Counted from the stretch's first letter, positions 32,723-43,881 are shown. The stretch: DNA of 64,000 nt from Yponomeuta sedellus (GCA_934045075.1 OW203724.1:11891473-11955472); one strand, 5' to 3'. Translations and numbers: made by a program. Notes: generated from the letters alone by a model not told the origin.

Positions 32723-33418
32723 TGAGGTGCTGCGCCAGATAACCTTCACGTGTACCCCGCTCCGCTTCCCTCTGATTCAATGAATCAAGTGGAAGGGCAA
32801 GTGGTGGGGTCGGTGCACCCTGAGCGTTAGTCAGTAACTTCTTCTAGTGGGGGGGGGGAGGGCGGCGGCTCGTATCAGTCACACGCCTCGTACCAGTCGG
32901 ACCAGGCACCCTTGAGTATTCCGAGGGCGCCTTCTGAGGCACAGAGAGGGCCCGCGCGCTCCTTCCCTGCTCTCAGAGAAGCGCTGGTGAGCGACGCGAC
33001 GGGCCACGCAGCGACGCGCCGCCCTCCTCTTGTCCCATTGTATGGGACCTCGATGGGACGGGGGAGGGCGGTGCGTTGGAGGGTATGGGGGCTAATATGC
33101 CCACCCCCCCAGGAGAGACGCGGCGTTTCCTTGCCCCATCGTATGGGCGATGCGCCCCTTGGGAGCCACTCTGGCTCCCCTCTCGAGCCCTTCGGGGTGT
33201 CCTCGTGCCGGGTCGCGGTGAATTAGCCTCTGGCCTATCCCGTGACCTGGAGGAGAGGGGAGGAGGAACACCGCGGGGGTTTAGTGGGTAGTCCGGCCGG
33301 CCCGGAGTCTTAGGCCAGCTCCGTGTGGCTGGGATTCCCACACGAAGCCGTTCTGTTGTCCCCCGACAGCAGAGCGGTGAAGTGCGTAAATGCATTCCCC
33401 CGCGTTACTGGAAGAAAA
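32723..33418 (+). mobile_element. Truncated GC-rich retroelement with 13-bp target repeats
   Basis: A 696-bp GC-rich block in AT-rich DNA, bounded by exact ACCATCTAACGTC copies at 32710-32722 and 33419-33431. The 3' end is TTACTGGAAGAAAAA. Strings such as GGTTTAGTGGGTAGTCCGGC, CGGAGTCTTAGGCCAGCTCC and GGGATTCCCACACGA resemble the 3' region of R1-clade LINEs of moths. Open frames inside (32912-33291; minus 32973-33395) reflect high GC and show no domains. It is likely a 5'-truncated LINE or a SIDE-like non-autonomous derivative. Confidence 0.75.
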
Positions 33419-33431
33419 ACCATCTAACGTC

Positions 33432-34290
33432 GTAACGTAACTAACAAGTCAATGCAATGCAATTCATACGTATAGAGATAAAAGCAGATTTTTTGTGAAA
33501 CATGAGTTATTGCTTAGTCTTTAATACATAGGTACTTAATGGTAAATTTAGTATTAGGTATCTACCAACTTAATCTTGATATTGCAAAGAATCAGTAGCA
33601 TTAATTACTAAACGGGCGGTTGAAATACCGAATACAACAACATGTTTTAAGTACGAGTATATGTTGGAAACATACGCTTTTCACAAGTTAATTAACAGAT
33701 TTAATAATAACTATGTCTGTAAAAGTATTGATTTCTTCTAATCTTTTCATTTCTAATACTTTTATCGTGGCAAATATTGATTTAGTTAATTATAGCGCTT
33801 CGGAATTTTCTGAATTTGACTTATATCCGCCGTTTTCCCACTGTGCGGCAGCGGAAATGACGATGGAGGCAGCTACCGGAAGTGGGCGCCGGTGTGACGT
33901 CACTTCCTTCCGAAACGCTCTCTGCTGAACGCGGACTCTAGCTGGCTTTCACAATCGCGAAAGATCGCGTAGAATTATACAAAAAAAACAAAAATTATGT
34001 TACGGTACTGTTTAGCTTTGTAGTTTGATACATATTATCGATGTTACTATAGTGATTACCTAATGTATGTATCTAGTATATATATATATACCCATGCATG
34101 GGTCTTGAATCTTATTAAAAGAGCTATCCAAATTTAAGTTTCCCATAATTTGTATGATTTTATTTTATATTTGATTTACTATTATTTTGATTTGGCTAGT
34201 GGCTAGACAATAGATTACAATATTTTTTGTTTCGCACCAGGAAACAGCACGTTTCATAGGGTTCAAAATTAAATCGGTGCGATGACTTTA
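33432..34290. other. Mostly anonymous stretch with a regulatory-looking patch
   Basis: Contains the CRE/ETS-like patch listed separately and a TA run at 34078-34092. No gene seen. Confidence 0.35.
33870..33935. promoter_or_regulatory. CRE-like palindrome next to ETS-like sites
   Basis: TGACGTCA at 33896-33903, directly followed by CTTCCTTCC, with GGAAGTGGGCGCC just upstream: sites of the kind bound by CREB/ATF and ETS factors. It sits in a small GC-rich island (33835-33960). No gene start was identified nearby, so promoter function is a guess. Confidence 0.3.
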
Positions 34291-34485
34291 GCGCCTTATT
34301 GATCCAGCGGTATCACGCCTGATTAAAAAGGGTTCGATTCCCACTGCGGGCCTCAGTGGGAATCGAACTGTATATTTGTACAATTAGCCTCGGTCTGCGT
34401 ATATTTATGTGGTGGTGATGTCCTTGTCTGGTTACCTAGCATAGCACACGGTATCCTAGTTTGGGACCAGGATATGCAGTAACAA
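34291..34485 (+). repeat. Family E SINE (E2)
   Basis: A-box part TTATTGATCCAGCGGTATCA, B box GGTTCGATTCCCACTGCGGG. A back-to-back inverted copy of the B-box segment (CAGTGGGAATCGAAC) follows at once (34352-34366). The body has ATGTCCTTGTCTGGTTACCT and GGTATCCTAGTTTGGGACCA. Confidence 0.75.
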
Positions 34486-35150
34486 AAGTAATTAACAAAA
34501 AAGTTTAGAGCGTCATACGTCCACTAACATTTTCCGGGCAAAAGTATGGAATTGCGGTGAGATGGGAAGAAAATCTGGTTTAAATGCTTCTCCTTTTAAA
34601 TTACCATAATTATGCTATTAGCAGTACGAAGTTTGTTTTGTTTTGACGTTGATGGCATTTGTTCTGGTAGAAGTATTAAATATTTTAGCGTAGCAGGAAT
34701 TCTCGAGGAAATCCAATTGTCGCCAAATAGTGTCACTTCTCATAATTTAATAATGACACTTGCACGTTTCTACCAAGTAGCCCATCTCCTGAGTACCTAC
34801 CCAAGTACCTAACTATGTCCTTGTAGGGATTGGTAGGTTGCTAATGTTTAATAAAATAACTAGTCGATTTATAATACCATGAATTTATTTACAAATCTCC
34901 CTACTAATATACAAAATTTTAAGATCGCAGTTAGTAGTTTGTTGCAACAGTATGGTGTGTCGCTCTCTCACTCGCACACTTCTCTCGCTCGCACACTCTG
35001 TGACGAACACGGGCTCACGCGGTGAGGTAGGCAGTAGCCTAAATCTGTCTACTTCATGCTTTTCACAACAATATTATATTATTTTATTACATATTCATTA
35101 GTATCAGGATTAAAGATTTCACATTAAAATTACGTTTTTCTGACATATTC
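34486..35150. other. Anonymous AT-rich stretch
   Basis: CTCGCACACTTCTCTCGCTC near 34970 is a short pyrimidine-rich run. No gene called. Confidence 0.4.
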
Positions 35151-35501
35151 GATATCAACCCTTTGTGTGTCTCCACTGCTGGATCGCAGGCAGGTTAGAA
35201 CATATTCCACCACGGGGGCCAAGTCCGGGTTGGTGGAGGGTTGTAAGACAGTAGCAGGCCTTTCTGTCAGAAGTTATTATGCCGCCCATAAGGCCTCTGA
35301 CATGGTTTAACGACTGCCATTACATGACAGCCTACGCCAACCGCTTGACGTGCCTTGCGAAGAACGGAAGCGCTCGGAAAAAAATGCCACTAGCGTTATA
35401 GTCACGGGAAGGTCACCTGACCGAACCTGACCGCTTCTGTTATTGCTTAACTCAAGTGATTGATTTCAATCACCCGGTTTCACTGGGCCACGAGCGCTTC
35501 A
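35151..35501 (-). repeat. Full-length family A SINE (A5)
   Basis: From GATATCAACCCTTTGTGTGT (3' end) to CCACGAGCGCTTC (5' end) on plus, about 350 bp; the best guide to family A length. Confidence 0.9.
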
Positions 35502-35640
35502 AACGACACACCAAATTATTTAATTTATAAGAGTTTTGAGAAGCCAGGAGAAGAGGATGTAAATTTGAAGATATGGCTGAGTTCAGATATGATGAAACGA
35601 TCCTGATAATTCGAATATTAATACTGAATTCGATAATAAT

Positions 35641-35815
35641 ATTGGAATCAATCACTTGAGTTAAACAACAACAGGCGCGATCAGGTGTAGGATGGGTGAC
35701 CGTTCCGTGACTACCGCTAGTGGCATTTTTTCCGAGCGCTTCCGTGCTTCGCAATGCACGTTAAACCGTTGGTGCCGGTTTTCCTCACGATGTTTTCCTT
35801 CACCGTTAGCTAACC
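35641..35815 (+). repeat. Chimeric SINE: family A head joined to a D/G-type segment
   Basis: Family A from AATCAATCACTTGAGTTAAA to GTTGGTGCCGG (35781), then directly TTTTCCTCACGATGTTTTCC and TTCACCGTTAGC, which belong to the D/G families. Inverted relative to A5, 140 bp away. Confidence 0.7.
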
Positions 35816-36218
35816 AAGGCCACCAACGTTCTAAAGTCACGAAAATATACGAAAGTATACAGGAAATATAACGTAGAGATGGGTTCAGTTTCTAAGATAA
35901 GACTGACGACGGCGGCACTAGCGCTGGCTGCTGACTCTGTATAGCAATTCAATTTTATGTCGAAGAGGAAGTCTGGAACGCATCACATAAATCCCTTTTT
36001 ATTTCAGACACACATCGCAAAAGACTGAGAAAAAATTCAAGGTAAGGCCTTTTACGATAAGAAAAAAAAAGAATTTCGTTAAAAGAATGTTCTCTCAGAC
36101 GGGTTTTCCGTCACACGATTGCGTGTGGTTCAGTTCATTTCTTTCTTAACAACCTGTCACTGTCGTTTACCTTTCGCCTTTCCGAATTGCCTTTGAAATC
36201 TGTTTTATTAATATTATT
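35816..36218. other. Anonymous stretch
   Basis: No feature recognised. Confidence 0.4.
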
Positions 36219-36631
36219 GTATTTTCTAAGGTTAACACGAGCACTAGACATAATTAAAACTGTTTTTATACGGATTTATGCTCGTTTATTAAATTTTTAC
36301 AATTTTCCGACGTTTCGGCACTTTTTCAGATGCCGTGGTCTGATAACTGAGGTGACATGCGTCTCTTAGAAAGCATTAACGGTTAGTTTACTACCCTCTG
36401 CAAAAATTACAAAAGGTAATTTTGAAGTTACGTTCCAAAATAGGCAAATTACTTTATATAAAGTCAACAATATTGATTATAAGGAATTGAACTTAAAATT
36501 AAATTTATAAACTAATTATTTTACATGAACTTAAAAATACTGATTATTAATTGAAATAAAAATAAAAAAAGTAAAAGTAAAACTGTAATAAACGAGCATA
36601 AATCCGTATAAAAACAGTTTTAATTATTATT
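36219..36631. mobile_element. Foldback element N2
   Basis: Same lead as N1 (TATTTTCTAAGGTTAACACG) and same arms (TAATTAAAACTGTTTTTATA...TTATGCTCGTTTATTA, complement at 36592-36626). The region next to the left arm is CCGACGTTTCGGCAC with TCAGATGCCGTGGTC. It has a longer AT-rich interior than N1. Confidence 0.75.
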
Positions 36632-36894
36632 ATTCAAATTCTTTCTTTCATGAAAATTATGCACATATTATCTACCAGCTGAAATAAGTTTTGGAGACAA
36701 GATTAGCAGGTAGTGCAATATTAAACAATATAAAATTTACTAATTATATCTAGATTATATCATTATGAAATTATATAATTATTATATGTTTTACCTTTTC
36801 AAACGCGGTTCAAAAAATGTGAAGTACACTTTCTGCCAAAAGAAGTACTATAACATAGGATTATTAAGATGACAATGATGTCTGGAATTAAAAG

Positions 36895-37110
36895 CAGTGC
36901 ATGAGTTCTATGTTTTATAATAACTATGTAAACTCTGTAATTAGGACTTTGAAAAGACTGAGTTTGGGCTGGGTATCGAACCCGAGACCTTCAGTTTTAC
37001 GGCAGCGTGCCAAACCGCTGCGCCACCGAGGCCGTAATGGACACGTAGTATGACTTGAACGTTCATTAAGCCGCAGTTTTTGCGCTACTTTAAATACCAT
37101 TTCATTTTCG
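36895..37110 (+). repeat. Family F repeat (F2) interrupted by a family B head
   Basis: GTTCTATGTTTTATAATAAC...GGACTTTGAAAAGACTGAG, then the minus-strand B head at 36967-37036, then GAACGTTCATTAAGCCGCAG and TTGCGCTACTTTAAATA. Confidence 0.7.
36967..37036 (-). repeat. Family B SINE head (B2)
   Basis: Minus-strand tRNA-like part only: GGCCTCGGTGGCGCAGCGGT to GGTCTCGGGTTCGATACCC. The body is missing. Confidence 0.8.
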
Positions 37111-37159
37111 TCATGAACTAAAGCACGTCCAGCAGCATCTTGACTCACACTAGATACGT

Positions 37160-37455
37160 GAAGGGACCACTCGGACGCTGCAGTGCCTGGAACATGGTTT
37201 TAGATGGTGTAGGCTTGCCCAGCACCTATACCATGCTGACAGCTTAGTCGGGCTATTCCACAGGAAAGACTAGTCAATACGTGCGGAGTCAATCAAGCCG
37301 CGGTTTTCCTACGGTGTATGCCTTCACCGTTAATTCGCAAATGTACGTAGCTTTGAAATTCAATAAGTCATTGGTACATGCCCGCATTGAGGATCGAACC
37401 TGGGTCTCTCGCTTGCGAGCCATTGTTCTACCGACAGTGCTACTAGGGCTTCTCA
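37160..37455 (-). repeat. Full-length family G SINE (G2)
   Basis: On minus: GCCCTAGTAGCACTGTCGGT, CCCAGGTTCGATCCTC, GGAAAACCGCGGCTTGATTG, GCATGGTATAGGTGCTGGGC, to CAGGCACTGCAGCGTCCGAG. It defines the complete tail missing from G1's mirror copy. Confidence 0.85.
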
Positions 37456-37613
37456 TAACCAGTTTCAATTTTCATAGAATTATTTCCCAGCAAATAATCT
37501 ATGAAATACTGTAAAATGATTATTTAAGGCGTTTCGGGGCGCTAACTGGCGCCACCGATGGAAAAATAAACATACCTTGCTTTATAATATGTTTTTATCT
37601 AAAAGTGAACATG

Positions 37614-37798
37614 AAAAATCTTATCAACTGTGACAACTATTTTTAGAACTTACAGTCTAAAACCTATGATCAATAGATTAGAACTTTAATCGATTTCCGC
37701 TAAAACGGCCGTTTTTTTCGGAAAGTGATTAAAGTCCTTGGTTGTTGATCCTAGGTTCTAGACTGTAGGTTCTAAAATAGTCACAGTTGATAAGATGT
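37614..37798. mobile_element. Foldback MITE
   Basis: Arms of about 58 bp: ATCTTATCAACTGTGACAAC...ACAGTCTAAAACCTATGATC pairs with GATCCTAGGTTCTAGACTGT...GTCACAGTTGATAAGAT. An inner pair, ACTTTAATC / GATTAAAGT, surrounds AAAACGGCCGTTTT. Confidence 0.75.
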
Positions 37799-37802
37799 CT
37801 CA

Positions 37803-37850
37803 TAAAATTGTCCTTAGCACGGTATAGTGCAACAAAAAGAATACAAGATT
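37803..37850 (+). repeat. Family T tail fragment
   Basis: ATTGTCCTTAGCACGGTATA then GTGCAACAAAAAGAATA: only the T tail, directly after the foldback. Confidence 0.6.
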
Positions 37851-38034
37851 TCTCATGTTAATTTTTTAATAAAAACGTACTATAACACACAATTTTTTGC
37901 TAGTAGGTACTAGTTTTCAAGAACAAAATCGAAGGCTTTGTTTCTAATGCATTAAGAAATACAATTTGTGTGCAAAACATTGTGACTTAATCTTATGTGT
38001 GCGTTAACATGGAGAACTTGCACAAATTTGAGTT

Positions 38035-38190
38035 TTTATGTCCATTTTGTTTCGGAGTTTTTTGTCAATTTTTTCTCTAAAATGATCTAAAAATTAAAAT
38101 AGACACCTGGTTTCAATTGTAACGTTCATTAAACCGCAGTTTCTGCGCTACTTTGAATAAAACGTTTTCATTAATTAATTTCAATTCAAA
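38035..38190 (+). repeat. Family F repeat (F3)
   Basis: TAAAATAGACACCTGGTTTC, GTAACGTTCATTAAACCGCA and CTACTTTGAATAAAACGTTT as in F1. Confidence 0.7.
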
Positions 38191-38357
38191 TGTTTTTTTC
38201 TACGACGAATATTTTCGTAACACTCGTACAACTCATCGAAAAGTAATTCTGGTCACGTGGTAGAACAACTCGCCTTACTAATAGGCCTCGAACTATGACG
38301 TCAGGGCGCACTTAACGCCTTATAATGTATGTTATTATTATGAATTGCATTTTATTT

Positions 38358-38609
38358 TAAAACCTATCTAGAGGCTAAAAATTCCACCCATGCCGGGATT
38401 CGAACCCGCGACCTCTGGCTATCCGTGCCAGCGCTCTTTCCAACTGAGCTAATGGGCGACTCACCGGTATCAGTGAAATTTCGAACTTCTTTACAATATT
38501 CTCTGTAGGTATTACGTACAGGCAGCGACATCTGGCTGAAGTAGTTTGCATTACTTGCAGCCCCGAGCATCTACTTTGCAGTTAGGTTTTACATCGGAAT
38601 GATATCAAC
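38358..38609 (-). repeat. Family T repeat copy T4, single unit with 11-bp target repeats
   Basis: Bounded by GCATTTTATTT at 38347-38357 and 38610-38620. On minus it runs GTTGATATCATTCCGATGTA, GCCAGATGTCGCTGCCTGTA, the tRNA-Lys-like body (TTAGCTCAGTTGG; GGGTTCGAATCCCGG), AGCCTCTAGATAGGTTTTA. This is the clearest single insertion of family T, about 252 bp, without the TCCTTAGCACGG tail. Confidence 0.85.
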
Positions 38610-38620
38610 GCATTTTATTT

Positions 38621-39024
38621 ATTATGAATCGACAATCTCGTTTAAATTTCAATGAAAAAACTAAACCTAATAAGATTTTTTTACGATAAGAGTGAGTTGA
38701 TTTTTTATATCTTTTAAGCTTTTGAAATCTTCCTGGTTTAGTCTAAATTTTTTATACTGTGATAAAAATGTCACTCTAATCTAATTTTGAGGCAAGTTCC
38801 CTACTATAGTCCCATCAACCCTCAAAATACTAAGCGTGCCAAATCCTGAGCGATTCCGATCGCCTACCGAACTGTCAAATTTGCATGGAATTTGTCAGTT
38901 AACTATTTGGGGAACCTTAGTATAATCAAAATGTATTCAGCTTAATATTAGAATTTCTCCAGAATTTTATACCTTACACCCTATTGCACAACAGTAATTT
39001 TACAGAATATTAAATTTTTTTTAT
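38621..39024. other. Anonymous AT-rich stretch
   Basis: No feature recognised. Confidence 0.4.
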
Positions 39025-39170
39025 GTTGCCTATAAACGTTCCACTACAGGGCACAGGCCTTCTCTCAGAGAGAGGGAGTATAGGATTTATTACCACGCGT
39101 GCCAACCGCAGATTTGCAATTTCAAGCGCTGAGGTATTTGACACCTCAGAAACCCTCACCTGAAACCCAG
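39025..39170 (-). repeat. Family D SINE 3' part (D3)
   Basis: On plus: GTTCCACTACAGGGCACAGG, CCTTCTCTCAGAGAGAGGGA, CACGCGTGCCAACCGCAGAT, CAAGCGCTGAGGTATTTGAC. The tRNA head is missing. Confidence 0.75.
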
Positions 39171-39709
39171 CGCCAAATACGGTCCATTTTATACCATGTA
39201 TTTCTAAGTTTCAGGTACTTGCTAACATATGTTCTGTAGTTTACTAATTTGATTATGAGCCTACAAAGTTTAATCCTTTGTTACCTGAAGTAATTAGAGA
39301 TGTAATTAGAGTAATTAGAGAAAATAAACTTTATTTGACTAGAATAAACTTTGTCAAATAAGTTTATTCTTTCTTTCATGCATAGACAGTAGTATAGTGC
39401 CCAGTTTTAATCGCAGTGTTTTTAAGTCTGCCGTGCACGGGAATATTTTGTGGCAACGATAACAGCGTTTCGGTTGCCATGGCAACTTAGGTTCGCAACC
39501 AGTTGTAATGGCTGATATGACTCTGGAGGTTTACCTGCCCTAAAATACCTCACTATGTTAATGTGGAAGAACCGTAAGAGTAAATTTTTTTAAGAAAAAG
39601 AAAATTTACAAATACCGTCTGTTGTTAAATTGCTCAACACAAAATGTCATGGTATGAAAAAAAAACAATTAAACACCAATGTAGGAAAAACAGTCCCACA
39701 TAAATAAGT

Positions 39710-39797
39710 GGCCTCCGTGGTGGAGTATGGCCTAACCTTCCTGCGATGCAGGAAGAGACCCGTGCCCCAGCAGTGGGGACATACAAGGGTTGAAATC
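39710..39797 (+). repeat. Family A SINE 3' end (A7)
   Basis: CCTCCGTGGTGGAGTATGGC, CTTCCTGCGATGCAGGAAGA, CCCCAGCAGTGGGGACATAC then AAGGGTTGAAATC: a 5'-truncated copy that defines the 3' end. Confidence 0.85.
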
Positions 39798-39972
39798 GAA
39801 AATCGGAAGTTACACATGAAAACATAGAAATAGCACGTCGTATTTATTTATTTGTTTTACAAAAAGTCAATGTAAAATGAAATCTTGGATATAAATCTTG
39901 CATTACGACTCTTGGAAATTGGATTATCGCGTTGGCAAGAAAAACATATTGTCTAATTATGTCTAATTATGT

Positions 39973-40184
39973 TTAGAAGAGTAATCAGAACTATGGATAT
40001 ATCTGCACCAGTTAAAATTAACATTAAATAACCAGTTATATATACCGGAAATCAATAGTTTTATTTTTTCAGCACTACTTAGAAGAGTAATCAGAACTAT
40101 TGATATATCTGCACCAGTTAAAATTAACATTAAATAACCAGTTAAATATACCGGAAATCAATAGTTTTATTTTTTCAGCACTAC
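39973..40184. repeat. Two-copy tandem duplication, 106 bp
   Basis: TTAGAAGAGTAATCAGAACT... begins at 39973 and again at 40079. The copies differ by only a few bases (for example CTATGGATAT against CTATTGATAT). Confidence 0.9.
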
Positions 40185-41580
40185 CAAAAAAGCAGCTGTC
40201 ACAATGTAATGTAATAAAAAGTTTCCAAATTGAAAATTCCAAGTCTTCAAGTGTCATAATAAGTAATCTGCCCGAATCCCGATAAACTTGAACGATAATA
40301 TGAGCTTGATATGCTGTACTATATTGCCGCAATGCTCTAGTACAATATATCAACCTTTATACGCGTGTACTCTATTCGGTTACGTTATGGGTAACTTTGC
40401 AACCAAAATGTAAATGTAATACTAGGTCGACTGTACTTCGAGGAGAGAATCCATATCTGCTAATAGACCTTTTCATTTTGGTTGAAAATTGTCCGTAATT
40501 ATACTCATACTCATAACCGAGTAGGTTTACCTAGGAACGAGTTTATTATAAACGCATGTAATGGTTGATATTCTGTTGCTTATGTCTAGTTTCGAGTGTA
40601 TCCAAATACATACAGCGCGGCACACAATACACGCCGGGATCCTACATCCTTGCTAAACGGCTGTCACGTATTCTGAGTATGCAATAAATAAAAAAGGCGA
40701 TTTAGGAAATCCCGACATGACTCCCCGGATTTATACAGAGTGTTCCAGGGCGAACTTTTCCTTGAGGTCATCAAAATTCGCCGGGCGTCCGGGCGATTGA
40801 ATGTTATAGGCTGAGAGACGCTCTCCGCTTCCTGAGTTATGGCTCGAGGCTTGATATAGTTTCCGTTATATCTAATATAATATTATATTTTTATACCACA
40901 GAACGCCTGTCGTAATGCTGACTAACGACCATCGCGAATGAATTGAGATCGTTTCATTTGAACGTGGTGGAGTTATGTTAGTTTTCGGTATAGTTTTCGA
41001 ATTTTAGCTTCGCCCTCGGGCAATAGATTAATTAAAGCTCATATTACGTGTAACATAAATGCATATAAGAATGCATAATAATGTAGTAATTTTTAAATCG
41101 TTTTTATGGTTCCGTAAATAGCGAGGTACCTATCCTTACGGTTTAGATTTGTCCTTCCGCGCCTTAGATCCAAGACTATAGAAAGCGAAAGCGAAAGCTG
41201 TAATAGAAAGCTGAAATTAATCATAGATCATGCCAGAAAAGCAGTGTTAACTCAATTTTACATGTATTTCCTAAATTATAAAATTTGTACCTCGTATCTG
41301 GATACTGGTAACGCCATCTATGATCAGTTTGAGTAAGTTAGCTCCGGTGTTACCACTAATCAATATACTACTTCCTCGTTTGGTGTGAAAATACAGTGAT
41401 TTCAATAAATGTTTGTCATTAGTTTTTTAATTAGATATGATCACACGGCGGATCTCGCTTTCTCTTTGTCTGTGAGTCAAGACGACAGCCATGTTATTTT
41501 AGGTTACATTTTGTTGCCTGACTTTTTTTATTGCAAGTCACATTAAAGCTTTCACGGAAGTTCATGGAGTATTCATCCAA
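40185..41580. other. Anonymous stretch
   Basis: 40735-40865 (GTGTTCCAGGGCGAACTTTT...CTTCCTGAGTTATGGCTCGA) looks like part of an interspersed repeat not otherwise present here. GAAAGC triplicate near 41180. No gene seen. Confidence 0.35.
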
Positions 41581-41582
41581 AA

Positions 41583-41820
41583 CGGCCTCGGTGGCGCAGG
41601 GGTTTGGCACGCTGACTATAAAACCGAAGGTCTCGGGTTCGATCCCCGGCCGAGTCAAACTAGGAAACGAAGTTTTCTATTTTGTCTCGGGTCTTGGATG
41701 TTAACTATGTATTTATTGTATTAAATCTATCGTCGAGTTAGCACCTATAACACAAGTAATTTAGTTGTACTTAGTATAGGGCTAACGAGATCTGTGTAAT
41801 ATGACCATGATTATTTAAAA
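41583..41820 (+). repeat. Full-length family B SINE (B3)
   Basis: GGCCTCGGTGGCGCAGGGGT head, B box GGGTTCGATCCCCGG, body as in B1, ends TGTGTAATATGACCATGATT. Confidence 0.9.
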
Positions 41821-42140
41821 GGGGAACCTGGGGAGGGAATCACCCTGTTATCTCATTCTATCGCACGGAGTGTAGATCTGCGACCTCCTAAGAGTGGAGG
41901 TGTAGACTTCCTGAGGTTACCGGCAAGGAAGCTGGACCTTGGGTCCGGTGGCAAGTGCAGCGGTGCGGTTGCTGTCGGTGGTGGCCCAAACGGAGTCTTC
42001 GACTGGACGTCGGAGGAGACGGAAGGTGAAGTGGTGGTGAGTCTCGTCAGGACGACGAGGCGGCGTTGTTCGTCACACTGGTCAACATCTATCTGGTGCC
42101 CACGAGGGTATCCAGGATAGAAATGAACAAGCAGTAAAAT
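41821..42140. other. GC-rich block of unknown origin
   Basis: Immediately after B3, about 310 bp of GC-rich sequence (GGGGAACCTGGGGAGGGAAT ... GGTATCCAGGATAGAAATGA) with several GGTGG/GGCGG strings. It resembles a LINE untranslated region in composition, but no protein or target repeat was found. Confidence 0.35.
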
Positions 42141-43208
42141 AAAATATTAAACAAAATAACAAAAAAATATTTTTTTCTTGTTTGTTTTGGTTTCCTCTCC
42201 GCCACCCTCACCTGGCTAAAGGCGAAAGGTGAAAAAAATCAGACTGTACCACATTATGCCGAAGTTACAAAGAAAACTGTCATAACTAACTATTATTTAC
42301 AAGTTAAAAGTGATAATCGACTATTAAATATTAAGTACTTGTAAGTTGTGTGAAGCAAATAGTTAAGTAAAAAAAACCTGGTATAAATGAAAAACCCCTG
42401 CTTCTAGGTTTATATATTTTGACAACCGACTACGGAACCCTACAATGCGCGTGATGCAACACGCACTTGACCAGTTTTTTTCCTGTTATTTGCGTCCAAT
42501 AGCACTTGGCCATGAAAGCAATCAGCCTGTGGTAAAGGATTTTTCTTTACCACAGACTATTTAATCTTAGCTTGAGGAGTGTTTAAAAAAAATGTGTTTT
42601 TAATAATAAGATTTTTAAGCTCTTTGAGGTCTAAGGAGCGATTCGAGACGTTACAAAATAAAACCTGACCTGGATTCGAACTCCCGGTTCCATGGAGCGA
42701 TTGATGATCCCTGAAACCCCTTAATACTTTATCTATTGAACTAGGTACATAGAAATCGTTGGAGCTTTTACGCTGTTTTTTAGGCCTTTTTATTTAGATA
42801 TCTCGGTGGCTGATATGTTATGTGGAAAACGAAACGTCATAAACACATTTTACCCCTACGTACGGGATCATAAAATTCTTAACAGGCCTAGGAATCTTTG
42901 GCAAAAGATTATTCATTACATTTTAGTAGCACTCGTAACAACAAGTTAAGTGCGGATAATTTTTCTTTTGACTGGTAGGTCACAACATTCAATAAAAACA
43001 TAATTTGAAATAAAAACATCTCATTCATTTATATTCAATAATATGAAGTAAGCCTAATTAAAATTTGCGATACATTTCATCAGCTCTAGCCTCCAGTGGA
43101 ACACAAATTTGCAAAATGCTAGCCTTATACACATATTTATCATAGCACTTATATTTAGGGCACATTAAAGAAATTGAAATAAATGCGAGAAAAACTGTGT
43201 GTAGGTAG
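42141..43208. other. Mostly anonymous stretch
   Basis: Contains an end of repeat H at about 42425-42490 (CTACGGAACCCTACAATGCG...GCACTTGACCAGTTTTT) and a tRNA-like B-box string GGGAGTTCGAATCC on minus near 42668 that I cannot place in a family. Confidence 0.4.
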
Positions 43209-43300
43209 TACAGTCGGCAGCAGGTCAACCATTTTGATAACCATTACATCTTGTTGCCATGTCACGCACCTATGTAAAGATTGACATGCCGTCGACTCTA
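43209..43300. mobile_element. Small MITE of family I
   Basis: TACAGTCGGCAGCAGGTCAA at the left end pairs with TTGACATGCCGTCGACT at the right. Same family as 24213-24315. Confidence 0.65.
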
Positions 43301-43869
43301 CATACTCGTATTACAATTTTATAGCGACATAATTATTATAGTCTTACAATTTTTTCTTAAAAGCTTTATACAGAAACTTCATGACAAACTAAAAATGGCT
43401 TAACGAAGCGTGTGTTAACCGAATATGACGTGAATATGAGTAAATGAACCTGGTGTGTACTAAACATTGTCGATACCTATCCATGAAAGAGTACGTGGAG
43501 GTTTGAAGCTAATACTATAAAGCTCGTTGTGATTGTTCCATGTCACATTTAATAACACAAAGCAAATTGAAATCAAAGGGTCGGTCGGTCTGATTGGTCC
43601 AAAACTCTCCACTCTATTTGTTTGTGTCTCTCCACTTTGACAGTTTCAAAATGCGTATGTATTTGTCATATTAGCGTAGATAGAATCGGGCTAGTCGATA
43701 TAATTGAGAAGTTATGCAGGCCCCAGGCCGTAATAACATAGTTTTTCAAAGGAATTATATAAACAAGACAATAGCTATCATTTACCTCTAATTGGTGGTC
43801 TAATAGGTAATAGCAGCACTAATTAGTACTAAGCATGTTTCTGTATTATCTCCGAATTAAGTAAATAAA
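43301..43869. other. Anonymous AT-rich stretch
   Basis: No feature recognised. Confidence 0.4.
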
Positions 43870-43881
43870 TAAATAAGTCCT

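Noticed and set aside
32912..33395. Open frames of 104-140 codons in the GC-rich retroelement
   Set aside because: Stop-poor because of high GC; proline/arginine-rich translations without family resemblance.
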